Numbered from the stretch's first letter, positions 6,693 to 14,986 are shown. The stretch: DNA of 15,020 nucleotides from Gammaproteobacteria bacterium (GCA_028571885.1 JAPVVU010000024.1:1-15020); one strand, 5' to 3'. Numbers and translations are program-made. The notes: a model not told the origin generated them from the sequence alone.

Positions 6693-7598
6693 ATGAGTGG
6701 TTCTAATGCCTCGGTTCTGGTGGTTGATGATGAACCTTTTAATCTTGAAATTATTGAAGAGTATCTTGACGGGGAAGGTTATACTCTTTTTACCGCCGGA
6801 GATGGAGAAGACGCCTGGAAGCAGCTAGAGGCGAACCCTGATAAATTTGATGTCATTTTACTTGATCGCATGATGCCAAAGCTCGATGGTATGGAAGTTC
6901 TGGCAAAAATTAAAGTTCATCGAAAGCTTAAATCAACACCCGTTATTTTACAAACAGCAAAGGCTTCTCAACAAAATATTATTGAAGGTATGAATGCAGG
7001 TGCTTACTATTATCTGACAAAACCTTTTGATGATGAGATGTTACGTTCTATTGTTAGAACGGCAATAGAAGATAAGATGCGTTATGACTTGCTGACCTCT
7101 GAACTGGAAGAAAGTGTCAGAGGATTAACCACTATGCAAGATGCGCACTTTGAGTTTCAAACTATTGATGAAGCAAATGATTTAGCAAAAGTTCTGGCTA
7201 ATGCCTGCGCCAGTCCTGATAAAGTTGTTACCGGGATTTCTGAATTATTAATCAATGCAGTTGAGCATGGAAATCTTGAAATTTGCTATGAAGAAAAATC
7301 ACGACTTGTAGCGAAGCATATCTGGAAAGACGAAGTGAATAAACGTTTGCAATTACCAGAATATAAAGATAAAAAAGTCCTTGTATGGTTTCAACGTAAA
7401 GGTTCAATAAACAAGATTTTAATTGAGGACGAGGGTGAAGGCTTTGAATGGGAAAACTACCTCGAACTTGATCCTCAGCGTGCGTTTGATTCTCATGGTC
7501 GCGGTATCGCCATGGCAAAAATGATGAGTGTTGATGAGATTAATTATCAGGGATGCGGCAATAAAGTTGAACTAATCGTTCAAGGAGTAAAAGCCTGA
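6693..7598 (+). CDS. Response regulator with RsbW/SpoIIAB-like HATPase output domain
   Basis: A 301-residue fusion. Residues 7-120 form a receiver domain with the acidic pair D12/D13, phospho-acceptor D58 in LLDRMMP, T88 and K110. A short helical linker leads to an ATP-binding domain of the serine-kinase anti-sigma type at about 165-298. Its N-box is ELLINAVEHGN (184-194), its G1 box DEGEGF (246-251), and its G2 stretch HGRGIAMA (268-275). The expected role is phosphorylation-dependent control of a kinase or binding domain that acts on a STAS or sigma partner. No STAS or PP2C gene is in the window. ATG 6693 is chosen over TTG 6681: it directly precedes the receiver and has GGGA six bases upstream. 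It is 140 bases after fabB and convergent with the receiver protein at 7675-8490. The partner is unknown. Confidence 0.88.
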   Translation: MSGSNASVLVVDDEPFNLEIIEEYLDGEGYTLFTAGDGEDAWKQLEANPDKFDVILLDRMMPKLDGMEVLAKIKVHRKLKSTPVILQTAKASQQNIIEGMNAGAYYYLTKPFDDEMLRSIVRTAIEDKMRYDLLTSELEESVRGLTTMQDAHFEFQTIDEANDLAKVLANACASPDKVVTGISELLINAVEHGNLEICYEEKSRLVAKHIWKDEVNKRLQLPEYKDKKVLVWFQRKGSINKILIEDEGEGFEWENYLELDPQRAFDSHGRGIAMAKMMSVDEINYQGCGNKVELIVQGVKA

Positions 7599-7617
7599 AG
7601 TATCACTCAGAGCGTTA

Positions 7618-7635
7618 ATCAAATATTTTTTTGAT
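7618..7635. terminator. AT-rich hairpin between convergent genes
   Basis: ATCAAA-N6-TTTGAT forms a 6-bp stem in the 76-base gap between the converging receiver-HATPase and receiver genes. The loop is T-rich on the plus strand, and the structure could act on both strands. The stem is weak. Confidence 0.3.
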
Positions 7636-7674
7636 ATCATCAAAAATTAGTTCATACTATTGAATGAGTATTTT

Positions 7675-8490
7675 TCATTTTATCAGTGATTTAATTCTAG
7701 ATTCTACTCCCTCCATTAGCATCCCTAATAAATTTTTTAATCCATCATATTGACTGGCATCATTAACAGGCATGTTTTTAATCAATATTGAAATATGCGG
7801 ATAAGTCATGATTGTTGTTGAATTAAAATCAAAGAAGCGATCCCTGTTTTTTGTCTGTTCAAGTAAAGATTGCTCCAGTGGTGTAATTTCATTTTTAGTG
7901 GAAAAATTACAGGTTTTTAATAGAGCTCTAAATTGGAAGCTGCAGTCCAGGTCTAATTCTTGACAGACATTCAATAATAGCGCACCTAAATTACTCAGGG
8001 ATGCACTAGCAGAACATGCGCTTAGAAACGGAATAATTATTTCAGCTTCTTTAAAAGTGGGAGGGGAAATAGTTGCCGAGTTATATGAACTATTATTTTG
8101 TTGTTTTTCGGCAGTTTTTGCTTGTTTGGCTGCTTCAATTGTCTGTTTAATTCTGCTTTCAAGTGCTGAGTGGTTAAAAGGTTTAGTAATATAATCGTAG
8201 CCGCCAACCTCATACGCTTTTATTTTGTCATCAAGTGAACCTCGTGCAGAAACAAATATAATCGGTATGTGGCGAGTACTTTCAACTTTTTTTAACTCTC
8301 GGCATGTATCATAACCATCCATACCATCCATGGAAACATCCAGAAGGATTAAATCTGCTTTTATACTGGCAATATTCTGTAGACATTCCTCACCAGAAGA
8401 TGCCAGAGCAACATCAAATTTTGCACTAAACAATTCTTCTACAATCGCTTGATTAATGGGTTCGTCATCAACAGAAAGAATTTTATACAT
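7675..8490 (-). CDS. Response regulator with uncharacterised C-terminal output domain
   Basis: The 271-residue product has an N-terminal receiver domain (about 3-120) with D8/D9, phospho-acceptor D51 in LLDVSMDGMDGY, S81 in IIFVSAR and K103 in ITKPF. A Gln/Lys/Ser-rich linker (about 120-145) follows, then a domain of about 120 residues with no helix-turn-helix, GGDEF, EAL, HD or kinase motif that I can see. It holds a Cys- and Ser-rich helical stretch (155-195) and a block around ILIKNMPVNDASQYDG (235-250), which reminds me of orphan output regions of other proteobacterial receiver proteins. It lies 47 bases after the histidine kinase on the same strand, so the two are probably co-transcribed and cognate. 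No strong ribosome site precedes ATG 8490. Direct DNA binding is unlikely. Confidence 0.85.
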   Translation of the reverse strand: MYKILSVDDEPINQAIVEELFSAKFDVALASSGEECLQNIASIKADLILLDVSMDGMDGYDTCRELKKVESTRHIPIIFVSARGSLDDKIKAYEVGGYDYITKPFNHSALESRIKQTIEAAKQAKTAEKQQNNSSYNSATISPPTFKEAEIIIPFLSACSASASLSNLGALLLNVCQELDLDCSFQFRALLKTCNFSTKNEITPLEQSLLEQTKNRDRFFDFNSTTIMTYPHISILIKNMPVNDASQYDGLKNLLGMLMEGVESRIKSLIK

Positions 8491-8537
8491 GGTTTAATAC
8501 TTTATGTAAGGGCTTTTATATTATTAAAAATTGAGAG

Positions 8538-11066
8538 CTAATTATCCACTACTTCAGGGTTTTTAGTTATAGTTTCGTCAGTTTGGGTGTTTAGCGGAAT
8601 GCTAAAAGAAACCGTAGTGCCATGACCAAAGACACTTTGGGCTTTAATTATTCCATGATGGCCTTCAATAATTTCTTTGCAAATAGCCAGCCCTAGTCCT
8701 GTGCCGCCGGCGCCAGTATTTGTTTTACTACTTTGTGCAAATTGATCAAATATAGTTTCCAGTTCATTAACAGGCACTCCGATACCTTCATCTTTCACAT
8801 CAACTCTTATCGCAGATTGTTTATTGATTAAACGCTGCTCAGAACCTTTTTTGTCTTCAATTGTAGTATATGAAAATGCGATTGTAATCAGTGAATCGGG
8901 GTGAGAAAATTTAATGGCATTGGAGAGTAAATTATGAATAACCTGCATAATTCGTTCCTTATCACAGGCTACAGTCGTATCTATTTCATTACCAATCATT
9001 TTAATACTCAAATGCTTTTCTTCAAATAGCGCATTAAGCTCAGATATGACCAGAGAAATTAAATCATCCAATGAATGATAAGTCATATTAAAATCCATTT
9101 TTTCAGCTTCTAATTTGGACAAATCCAATAAGTCGTTGAGAAGAAGTAATAAACGCTGACCACTTTGATTAATTCGGTTAAAATAATTGTGCAGTTTTTC
9201 CCGAGGGCTTTTATAGCTATTTTTTATACCGATGCTGGAAAAACTTAGAATGCCGTGCATTGGAGTACGTAACTCATGAGAAATATTAGCAAGAAATTCT
9301 GATTTTGAATGGTTTGCCTTTTCTGCATTTTCTTTCGCCAGTTTTAAATCAGCAGTCTGTACACTAATAAGTTCTTCTAAATGATTACGGTTTCTATTTA
9401 ATTCCCGTTCAGCATTTTTTCTCATCGTGATGTCACTATGTGTGCCAACAGCTCTTAAGGGTTTCCCCTGGGCATCAACTTGAACTACTTTTCCTCGGTT
9501 TAAGATCCATTTATATTGACCTGTTCGAGTTTTAAAGCGGTATTCAATCTGAAAAAAATTGATTTTACCTTTTGTTATTGACTCAAACAGCTGGTAGACT
9601 TTTTTCTTATCATCAGGGTGTAATAATTTTTCCCAGGCTTTGAGTTCATTAGGAATTTCACCGACACGGTATGCCATCATTGCAGACCAGCGAGGACTGA
9701 CATAGAGTTCTCCCGTTGTTATATCGATATCCCACAAGGCATCATTACTGCCTTCAAGAGCAAACTTAAGTCGCTCCTGACTTTCCATTAGTGCATTCTG
9801 GGTTTCATTTTTTTCTTTTGCTTCCAATTTAAGCAGCTCATTGGTTTTGCGCAAATCGAGGGTACGTTTAAAAATTTCATCTTCAAGGAGATCCTGGTTT
9901 TCGGTAAGCTCCTTTTCAACTAACAGTCGATTGTGTTCTTCACGAAATAATTTGATCAGAAAAGCAATTGATACCAGTAGTAGAGATATAAAAAGTATCA
10001 AGCTATAGAACCATTGAGAAACGACATAGTTTTTTGTGAAATCAGCACGGGAATAGGCGGATATTGACCATTCCGTGTATTTAATCGGCGCTTGAAACAA
10101 CATGAGCTGTCGACTGGCATAATTAAGTTTAGAGCCAAAAAAATTACTTATTTGTATGCCGTCAGCACTGATAATAATATGATCGAGTGATTTTCTGTGA
10201 GTAATTAATAAAACCTGATTCGAAAGTTGACTGTGTTTAATAATATCTATTAATCTATTTACTTTGAAGTGAATAAAGAAAATAAATGTTTTTCCATGAT
10301 CATCAAAAAGAGTGCTGCGAATGTCGAAATGATAATTGTTTTCTTGTTTACCATGAAGAGAAATAGGAATTTCTATCTGTTTATTTTTAAATACAGAATT
10401 TAATTCAGCTCGACAGACAGGGCCAATTTTTATTGCTTGTTGGGAAATCAGAGGCATGCCGTCAGTGTTGACGAGATTATAAGTGAAGTAATTCGGGAAA
10501 TGTGTGGCTACTTCAAAATCAAGTCGTTCAAGAATCTCATCATCTTCAGGAATTTCAAGTAGTTGCAATAGCTCAGGTTTAAAAAAATGAGTGAAAGTAT
10601 TAAGTGACTCTTGTCTTTGATGTATATATTGTTCAATATTTTCTTTGGCACTATTCACTGATGTTGTGCCCAGCTGCTTTTGGTAATCATCAAACTTCTG
10701 GATATTTTTAAAAGTAGACCAGCCAATAATATTGGCAAAAGAAATAATGAACAATGAGACAAAAATAATGGCTGTTTTCCGGCTGTCTCTGATGTTTCGA
10801 TGAGAAGATAAATAATTAATAACACTTAAAATAATGATCAGGGCACTGAAAATGATGAACCATGTGCTTGTTGAGTGAAAAAAACCAGTAGCAGAAGATT
10901 TCTCATTTATAACAGAATAAACTTTATCAATGAACGATAAATGTGATGCTTGATTAGTTTGTTGGTCACGGTCTGGAGTTACCGTTTCAATACTTTGAGC
11001 AAAAGCACCCAGAGTAAAAAACAGTATAATAACCAAAGTGAGTAAGCGAATGGATTTTATTAGCAT
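8538..11066 (-). CDS. Membrane histidine kinase with periplasmic sensor and PAS domain
   Basis: Sensor kinase of 842 residues. A signal-peptide-like start (1-24, ending AFAQS) is followed by hydrophobic segments at about 67-85, 97-116 and 352-372. The stretch 120-350 would be a periplasmic sensing domain, possibly CACHE-like, ending in a charged coiled-coil linker (375-435). A PAS domain covers about 432-555 with a PAC-type ending (EYRFKTRTGQYKWI, then GTHSDIT). The HisKA domain has H597 in SHELRTP. The ATPase domain shows the N-box IHNLLSNAIKF (710-720), G1 DEGIGV (759-764), F-box FDQFAQ and G2 GGTGLGLA (787-794). It has no receiver of its own, so it is a classical rather than hybrid kinase; the receiver gene immediately downstream is the likely partner. 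The ligand is unknown. No clear Shine-Dalgarno precedes ATG 11066. Confidence 0.92.
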   Translation of the reverse strand: MLIKSIRLLTLVIILFFTLGAFAQSIETVTPDRDQQTNQASHLSFIDKVYSVINEKSSATGFFHSTSTWFIIFSALIIILSVINYLSSHRNIRDSRKTAIIFVSLFIISFANIIGWSTFKNIQKFDDYQKQLGTTSVNSAKENIEQYIHQRQESLNTFTHFFKPELLQLLEIPEDDEILERLDFEVATHFPNYFTYNLVNTDGMPLISQQAIKIGPVCRAELNSVFKNKQIEIPISLHGKQENNYHFDIRSTLFDDHGKTFIFFIHFKVNRLIDIIKHSQLSNQVLLITHRKSLDHIIISADGIQISNFFGSKLNYASRQLMLFQAPIKYTEWSISAYSRADFTKNYVVSQWFYSLILFISLLLVSIAFLIKLFREEHNRLLVEKELTENQDLLEDEIFKRTLDLRKTNELLKLEAKEKNETQNALMESQERLKFALEGSNDALWDIDITTGELYVSPRWSAMMAYRVGEIPNELKAWEKLLHPDDKKKVYQLFESITKGKINFFQIEYRFKTRTGQYKWILNRGKVVQVDAQGKPLRAVGTHSDITMRKNAERELNRNRNHLEELISVQTADLKLAKENAEKANHSKSEFLANISHELRTPMHGILSFSSIGIKNSYKSPREKLHNYFNRINQSGQRLLLLLNDLLDLSKLEAEKMDFNMTYHSLDDLISLVISELNALFEEKHLSIKMIGNEIDTTVACDKERIMQVIHNLLSNAIKFSHPDSLITIAFSYTTIEDKKGSEQRLINKQSAIRVDVKDEGIGVPVNELETIFDQFAQSSKTNTGAGGTGLGLAICKEIIEGHHGIIKAQSVFGHGTTVSFSIPLNTQTDETITKNPEVVDN

Positions 11067-11187
11067 GAATTATAAATTATTGTTATAACTTTCTTATGCA
11101 ATTCATTAAAACACATGAACATACTAAACAAAAGTGTCATGGTCATTTTACTGACTTATCTTTCTGGATTCTAAACTAAGTAGCTGA

Positions 11188-11844
11188 TTAATCTCTTAAT
11201 GAAATAATAGGCCAGTCATGTTCTTCCGCGTATTTTTTCAGCTGCTCATCAGGATCGACGGCGATGGGGTGAGTGACTTTCAATAATAGAGCTAAATCAT
11301 TAATTGAATCACTATAAAAATGACTACCCTCTAAAGAATAATTATTTTTCTGCAGCCATTCTGAAAGGCGCTTAACTTTACCATCTTGAAAACAGGGCGT
11401 GCCAGATACCTTTCCTGTATACCGATTGTTTTTTTGTTCCGGCATGGTGGCAATAATATCATCAACACCTAGTTTTTTTGCAATAGGAGCCGTTACAAAA
11501 TGATTAGTTGCAGTAATAATCAATAAAAAATCATTGTTTTTTCGATGCTTATTTATTAATATTTCAGCTTTTTTCAACCAGATAGAGTTAATTTTACTCT
11601 GCATAAACTCATGGTGTAAGTCCGACAGAGTCTCAAGAGAATGTTTACTTAAAGGCGCCAGGCTAAATTCAAGAAAATCGTAAATATCAAGTGTTCCAGC
11701 TTTGTATTCATCATAAAAACGTTGATTTTCTCGCTCATAAAGAACAGGATCAACCAGGGATTTATCAATTAAAAATTTCCCCCAGAGGTAATCACTATCA
11801 CCCCCTAAAAGGGTATTATCCAGATCAAATATTGCTAAATTCAC
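11188..11844 (-). CDS. HAD-superfamily subfamily IB hydrolase (SerB-like phosphatase)
   Basis: Cytoplasmic phosphatase-type protein of 218 residues. The four HAD motifs are present: D7 and D9 in FDLDNTLL, T111 in IITATNHF, K156 before the last block, and D179/D183 in YSDSINDLALL. The helical cap between motifs I and II fits the subfamily IB group that includes phosphoserine phosphatase-like and histidinol-phosphate phosphatase-like members. The substrate cannot be told from sequence, so no gene symbol is given. It is divergent to rppH; as I recall, the Pseudomonas aeruginosa HAD gene PA0335 is likewise next to rppH and ptsP. A histidine kinase gene follows 121 bases downstream on the same strand, far enough for a separate promoter. 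The ribosome site before ATG 11844 is weak. Confidence 0.9.
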   Translation of the reverse strand: MNLAIFDLDNTLLGGDSDYLWGKFLIDKSLVDPVLYERENQRFYDEYKAGTLDIYDFLEFSLAPLSKHSLETLSDLHHEFMQSKINSIWLKKAEILINKHRKNNDFLLIITATNHFVTAPIAKKLGVDDIIATMPEQKNNRYTGKVSGTPCFQDGKVKRLSEWLQKNNYSLEGSHFYSDSINDLALLLKVTHPIAVDPDEQLKKYAEEHDWPIISLRD

Positions 11845-11877
11845 TTGTTTTGCCCATATTTTTACGAAAAGATGCTA

Positions 11878-11886
11878 ATTTTACCA
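11878..11886 (-). promoter_or_regulatory. Candidate extended -10 promoter of the HAD gene
   Basis: Minus strand reads TGGTAAAAT: a TG dinucleotide one base before TAAAAT (11878-11883), 5/6 of the -10 consensus. No good -35 lies 17 bases upstream, as expected for extended -10 promoters. Start would be near 11871, giving a leader of about 27 bases. Confidence 0.45.
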
Positions 11887-11910
11887 CTTTTCTTGAAAAA
11901 AACAGTGGTA
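11882..11910. promoter_or_regulatory. 29-bp imperfect palindrome between divergent promoters
   Basis: Arms TACCACT (11882-11888) and AGTGGTA (11904-11910) match perfectly, and eleven of fourteen position pairs match over 29 bp. Arm centres are 22 bases apart, about two helical turns. Each arm overlaps the extended -10 of one promoter, so a dimer bound here, or RNA polymerase itself, would affect both directions. Confidence 0.5.
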
Positions 11911-11914
11911 TAAT
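11906..11914 (+). promoter_or_regulatory. Candidate extended -10 promoter of rppH-ptsP
   Basis: TGGTATAAT: a perfect TATAAT (11909-11914) preceded by TG at the extended -10 spacing. No good -35 is seen. Start would be near 11921, leaving an untranslated leader of about 100 bases with a long pyrimidine tract (11951-11989) and GGGGAG (11990-11995). Confidence 0.55.
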
Positions 11915-12022
11915 TTATCGTAAATCCAGTGAACAGTTTATTTATTCTAATTAATTTCTTCTGTTTTCTCTGTTTTCTCCTCTTTTTTTGGGGAGTTGGT
12001 TTGACTTTAACGGTGTGTGATA

Positions 12023-12520
12023 TTGATTGATTCAGATGGCTATCGGGCAAATGTTGGCATCATCATATTTAATGATGATGGTAAGCTGTTCTGGGCGCGT
12101 AGAATCGGTCAGGATGCCTGGCAATTTCCTCAAGGAGGGATTGCTTATGCTGAATCTTCAGAACAGGCGGTTTATAGAGAATTGCACGAAGAAACTGGAC
12201 TGACAAAAAAAGACGTACAAATTGTTGCCCAGACAGAAGGTTGGCTGCGCTATAATCTACCCGAGCATTTAGTCCGTCGTTATAAGCGTCCAGTCTGCAT
12301 TGGTCAAAAACAAAAGTGGTTTATGCTTCGTTTGGTGACAAATGATGAATCAATTTCACTTGATCATAATAAACGACCAGAATTTGATATTTGGAAATGG
12401 ACAGATTACTGGACACCGCTAAATGAAGTGATTCCATTTAAACGGGAAGTATACAAGCAGGCATTGGAATTTTTTGAGCCAACTTTTTTACGTCAGAAAA
12501 AGGATTTGCAAATAAAATAA
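12023..12520 (+). CDS. rppH: RNA pyrophosphohydrolase (Nudix)
   Basis: Removes pyrophosphate from triphosphorylated mRNA 5' ends, which opens the transcript to RNase E. The 165-residue product carries a full Nudix box at about 36-58 (GGIAYAESSEQ, then REL-x-EE-x-GL) and the family blocks DAWQFPQGG, WLRYNLPEHLVRR, CIGQKQKWF, EFDIWKW and FKREVY, closely following E. coli RppH. There is no usable ATG. TTG 12023 gives MIDSDGYR, matching the E. coli N-terminus, and has GGTG seven bases upstream; GTG 12017 is the alternative and would add two residues. A non-ATG start is also what I recall for the E. coli gene. ptsP begins 27 bases after the stop, an order conserved in gammaproteobacteria. Confidence 0.95.
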   Translation: MIDSDGYRANVGIIIFNDDGKLFWARRIGQDAWQFPQGGIAYAESSEQAVYRELHEETGLTKKDVQIVAQTEGWLRYNLPEHLVRRYKRPVCIGQKQKWFMLRLVTNDESISLDHNKRPEFDIWKWTDYWTPLNEVIPFKREVYKQALEFFEPTFLRQKKDLQIK

Positions 12521-12547
12521 GCAATTACTTAGGGGGGAAAGTATTTT

Positions 12548-14830
12548 ATGTTGCAAACCTTGCGGCGCATTGTTCAGGAAGTCAATTCAACACGGGATCT
12601 CAATCAGGTTCTGGAAATCATTGTCCGAGGAGTAAAAAAAGCAATTGATGCAGATGTCTGCTCAATCTATTTGCTGGATGATAATGAATCAACATTTACT
12701 CTTATGGCTACAGATGGTCTCAATGCTGAGCTGGTGGGACAAGTACAAATGGCACATGGTGCCGGACTTGTTAGTCTTGTTGCACAAAGAGCTGATCCGC
12801 TAAACCTTGATGATGCCCAGGAACATCCCAGATTTAAACTATTTACCGCCTTAAATGAAGAGCGCTTTCATGGTTTTACCGGGATACCCATTACCCACCA
12901 CCGTGAAGTTTTAGGCGTGTTGGTTGCTCAATCTGAGTCTCGTACCCGATTCTCTGCGGATGTTGTTAATTTTCTGGTCACCATTGCCGCCCAGTTAGCC
13001 GGTGCAATTATCAATGCTCAGGCCACCAGGCAAATTCCTGTTTATGCCACACAAGATGTGTCAAAAATCCGCAAAGATTACCGCCCTATGATAGGACAGC
13101 CCGGTTCTCCTGGTGTTGCCGTGGGAAAAGCGGTTTCCATTGCTTCATCTATTTCTCTTAATGCAGTACCTGACCGACCGGCAGAAAATATCGATGATGA
13201 AATAAATGTTTTTCGTATCGCCTTGGATTCTGTGCGAAAAGATATAAAAGCGCTGTCTTTTCAATTGCTTTCAGGTGGTTTGCCCACAGAAGATGTGGCT
13301 GTTTTTGATGCTTATCTGCTAATGTTGGATTCTAATACTCTGATTGAGAGTACCATTAGTAAAATTCAAACAGGCAACTGGGCTGCAGGGGCTTTGCGAG
13401 AAACCATTTCAGAACATATTAAATTATTTGGAGAAATGGATAATCCCTATCTTCAGGAGCGTGTTAAAGATATTAGAGATTTAGGCCAGAGTATTTTTAA
13501 TCAAATGCAGGGTATCAATGATCTGCCTGTTGATAAACTATCCAAAGATATCATTATTGTCGCCGAAGATATTTCGGCTACAATGCTTGCTGAAATTGAA
13601 AAAATGCATATCTCAGGTATTGTCCTGAAAAGTGGTTCAAGAACCTCTCATGTTGCTATTTTGGCAAGAGCAATGGGTATTCCCACTGTTGTTGGTGTTA
13701 GTGAACTACCGGTAATGCAACTGGATGGCAGCCAACTGGTTGCTGACGGCTATAGTGGCAAGGTTTACATCTCTCCTCCTGAACATATTATCAAAGAATA
13801 TTCGCGCTTAATCTCTCAGGAAGAAGAACTTTCGCAGGAATTAAGAGAGTTAACCGACAAGCCTGCAACAACACTGGACGGAATTAATATCCCCCTGTAC
13901 GCCAACACTGGATTAGTGGCTGATATCACACCCAGTAAAGAAAGTGGAGCAGAAGGTATAGGACTCTATAGAACAGAATACCCCTTTATGATTCGGCAAC
14001 GTTTTCCTGGTGAAGAAGAGCAGAGCAAAATCTATAAAGAAGTGATGGAGTCCATGGCTCCAAAACCTGTTGTCCTGAGAACGCTTGACATCGGCGGGGA
14101 TAAATCACTCAGTTATTTTCCTATTGAAGAAGATAATCCATTCCTCGGATGGCGTGGCATACGAGTAACACTGGATCACCCGGAAATCTTTATGATTCAA
14201 TTACGTGCAATGTTGCTTGCCAGTGTAGAGTTAAATAATTTACATATTTTATTTCCCATGATTAGTACCGTTAGCGAAGTAGAAGATGCGATGAATTTGC
14301 TCGAGCGTGCATATGAGGAATTAATAGCAGAAGGCCATCAGGTAAATATGCCAAAAGTCGGGGTAATGGTTGAGGTTCCCTCAGTCGTTTTTCAAATGAG
14401 ACAAATTGCATCCATAGTTGATTTTGTGTCAATTGGTACAAACGACCTCATACAATATCTCATGGCGGTTGACAGAAACAATGCGAATGTTGCCGAACTC
14501 TATGAATCATTAAACCCAGCTGTGCTGACAGCAATTAAGCTGGTTATAGATGAAGCCCATAAAGAGAATATCCCAGTGAGCGTATGCGGGGAAATGGCGG
14601 GTGACCCACTGGCTGCAATTCTTTTGCTGGGAATGTCAATTGATTCATTAAGTACCAGTGCAGCCTCTTTACCAAGAATTAAATGGTTGATTAGGAATTT
14701 TACCCAGAAGGAAGCGAAAGAATTAGTAGTAAAGGCCTTAGGGATGAAAGATGCCTCTGATATTAAAAATATGCTGACTCATAGCATTGAAAAGAAAGGA
14801 ATGGGCGGATTAATCAGGGCTGGTCGATAG
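12548..14830 (+). CDS. ptsP: Phosphoenolpyruvate-protein phosphotransferase PtsP (EI-Ntr)
   Basis: First enzyme of the nitrogen phosphotransferase chain: takes phosphate from phosphoenolpyruvate and passes it to NPr, then EIIA-Ntr. The 760-residue protein has an N-terminal GAF domain (about 5-158) that separates EI-Ntr from sugar EI and in E. coli senses glutamine. Next come the EI N-terminal region (from about 184), the swivelling phosphohistidine domain with H368 in SGSRTSHVAILAR, and the PEP-binding TIM barrel with GLYRTEY (472-478), RTLDIGGDK (511-519), WRGIR (535-539), SIGTNDLIQY (628-637) and the acid/base C680 in CGEMAG. Length is close to E. coli PtsP (748). AGGGGGGA (12531-12538) lies upstream of ATG 12548. 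It is co-directional with rppH and probably translated from the same message. NPr and EIIA-Ntr genes are not in the window. Confidence 0.97.
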   Translation: MLQTLRRIVQEVNSTRDLNQVLEIIVRGVKKAIDADVCSIYLLDDNESTFTLMATDGLNAELVGQVQMAHGAGLVSLVAQRADPLNLDDAQEHPRFKLFTALNEERFHGFTGIPITHHREVLGVLVAQSESRTRFSADVVNFLVTIAAQLAGAIINAQATRQIPVYATQDVSKIRKDYRPMIGQPGSPGVAVGKAVSIASSISLNAVPDRPAENIDDEINVFRIALDSVRKDIKALSFQLLSGGLPTEDVAVFDAYLLMLDSNTLIESTISKIQTGNWAAGALRETISEHIKLFGEMDNPYLQERVKDIRDLGQSIFNQMQGINDLPVDKLSKDIIIVAEDISATMLAEIEKMHISGIVLKSGSRTSHVAILARAMGIPTVVGVSELPVMQLDGSQLVADGYSGKVYISPPEHIIKEYSRLISQEEELSQELRELTDKPATTLDGINIPLYANTGLVADITPSKESGAEGIGLYRTEYPFMIRQRFPGEEEQSKIYKEVMESMAPKPVVLRTLDIGGDKSLSYFPIEEDNPFLGWRGIRVTLDHPEIFMIQLRAMLLASVELNNLHILFPMISTVSEVEDAMNLLERAYEELIAEGHQVNMPKVGVMVEVPSVVFQMRQIASIVDFVSIGTNDLIQYLMAVDRNNANVAELYESLNPAVLTAIKLVIDEAHKENIPVSVCGEMAGDPLAAILLLGMSIDSLSTSAASLPRIKWLIRNFTQKEAKELVVKALGMKDASDIKNMLTHSIEKKGMGGLIRAGR

Positions 14831-14924
14831 ATTAAAGAAGCAATCAAATATCAGCATTAATAAATACATCACAATCTTTTTAACTTATGTTTTAAATATT
14901 ATTACAATTAAGTGACAAAAAGTA

Positions 14925-14952
14925 TTGACCTAGGGTAATTACTGCGTATAAT
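14925..14952 (+). promoter_or_regulatory. Strong sigma70-like promoter, probably of an rRNA operon
   Basis: TTGACC (14925-14930), a 16-base spacer and perfect TATAAT (14947-14952), with AT-rich DNA upstream that could act as an UP element. This is the best promoter match in the window. The following sequence resembles an rrn leader, and the arrangement recalls the E. coli rrnB P2 region. It is followed by boxA-like sequence rather than by a ribosome site and a gene. Confidence 0.7.
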
Positions 14953-14973
14953 ATGCATCTCAGTCAGCGGTAC

Positions 14974-14986
14974 TGCTCTTAAAAAA
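14974..14986 (+). promoter_or_regulatory. boxA-like antitermination element
   Basis: TGCTCTTAAAAAA closely matches the boxA consensus (TGCTCTTTAANAA) used by NusB/NusE in rRNA operons, and it lies about 20 bases after the -10 of the strong promoter. CTCTT-AAAA-AAGAG (14976-14989) within it can also form a small hairpin. Nothing past 15020 is visible, so the 16S gene itself is inferred. Confidence 0.6.

Noticed and set aside
6668..6706. 12-codon GTG-started frame overlapping the receiver-HATPase start, with GGAG upstream
   Set aside because: The spacing is long (11 bases) and no attenuator-like structure or codon bias is seen.
8542..8550. TTATCCACT, one mismatch from a DnaA box
   Set aside because: A single copy overlapping the end of the kinase coding sequence, with no other boxes and no origin-type genes nearby.
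11691..11954. 87-codon plus-strand frame antisense to the HAD gene start
   Set aside because: It overlaps a well-supported HAD gene with all motifs and has no family features of its own.
14831..14924. Intrinsic terminator expected after ptsP
   Set aside because: I see no GC-rich stem with a T-run; only weak AT-rich pairings, so no terminator is called.
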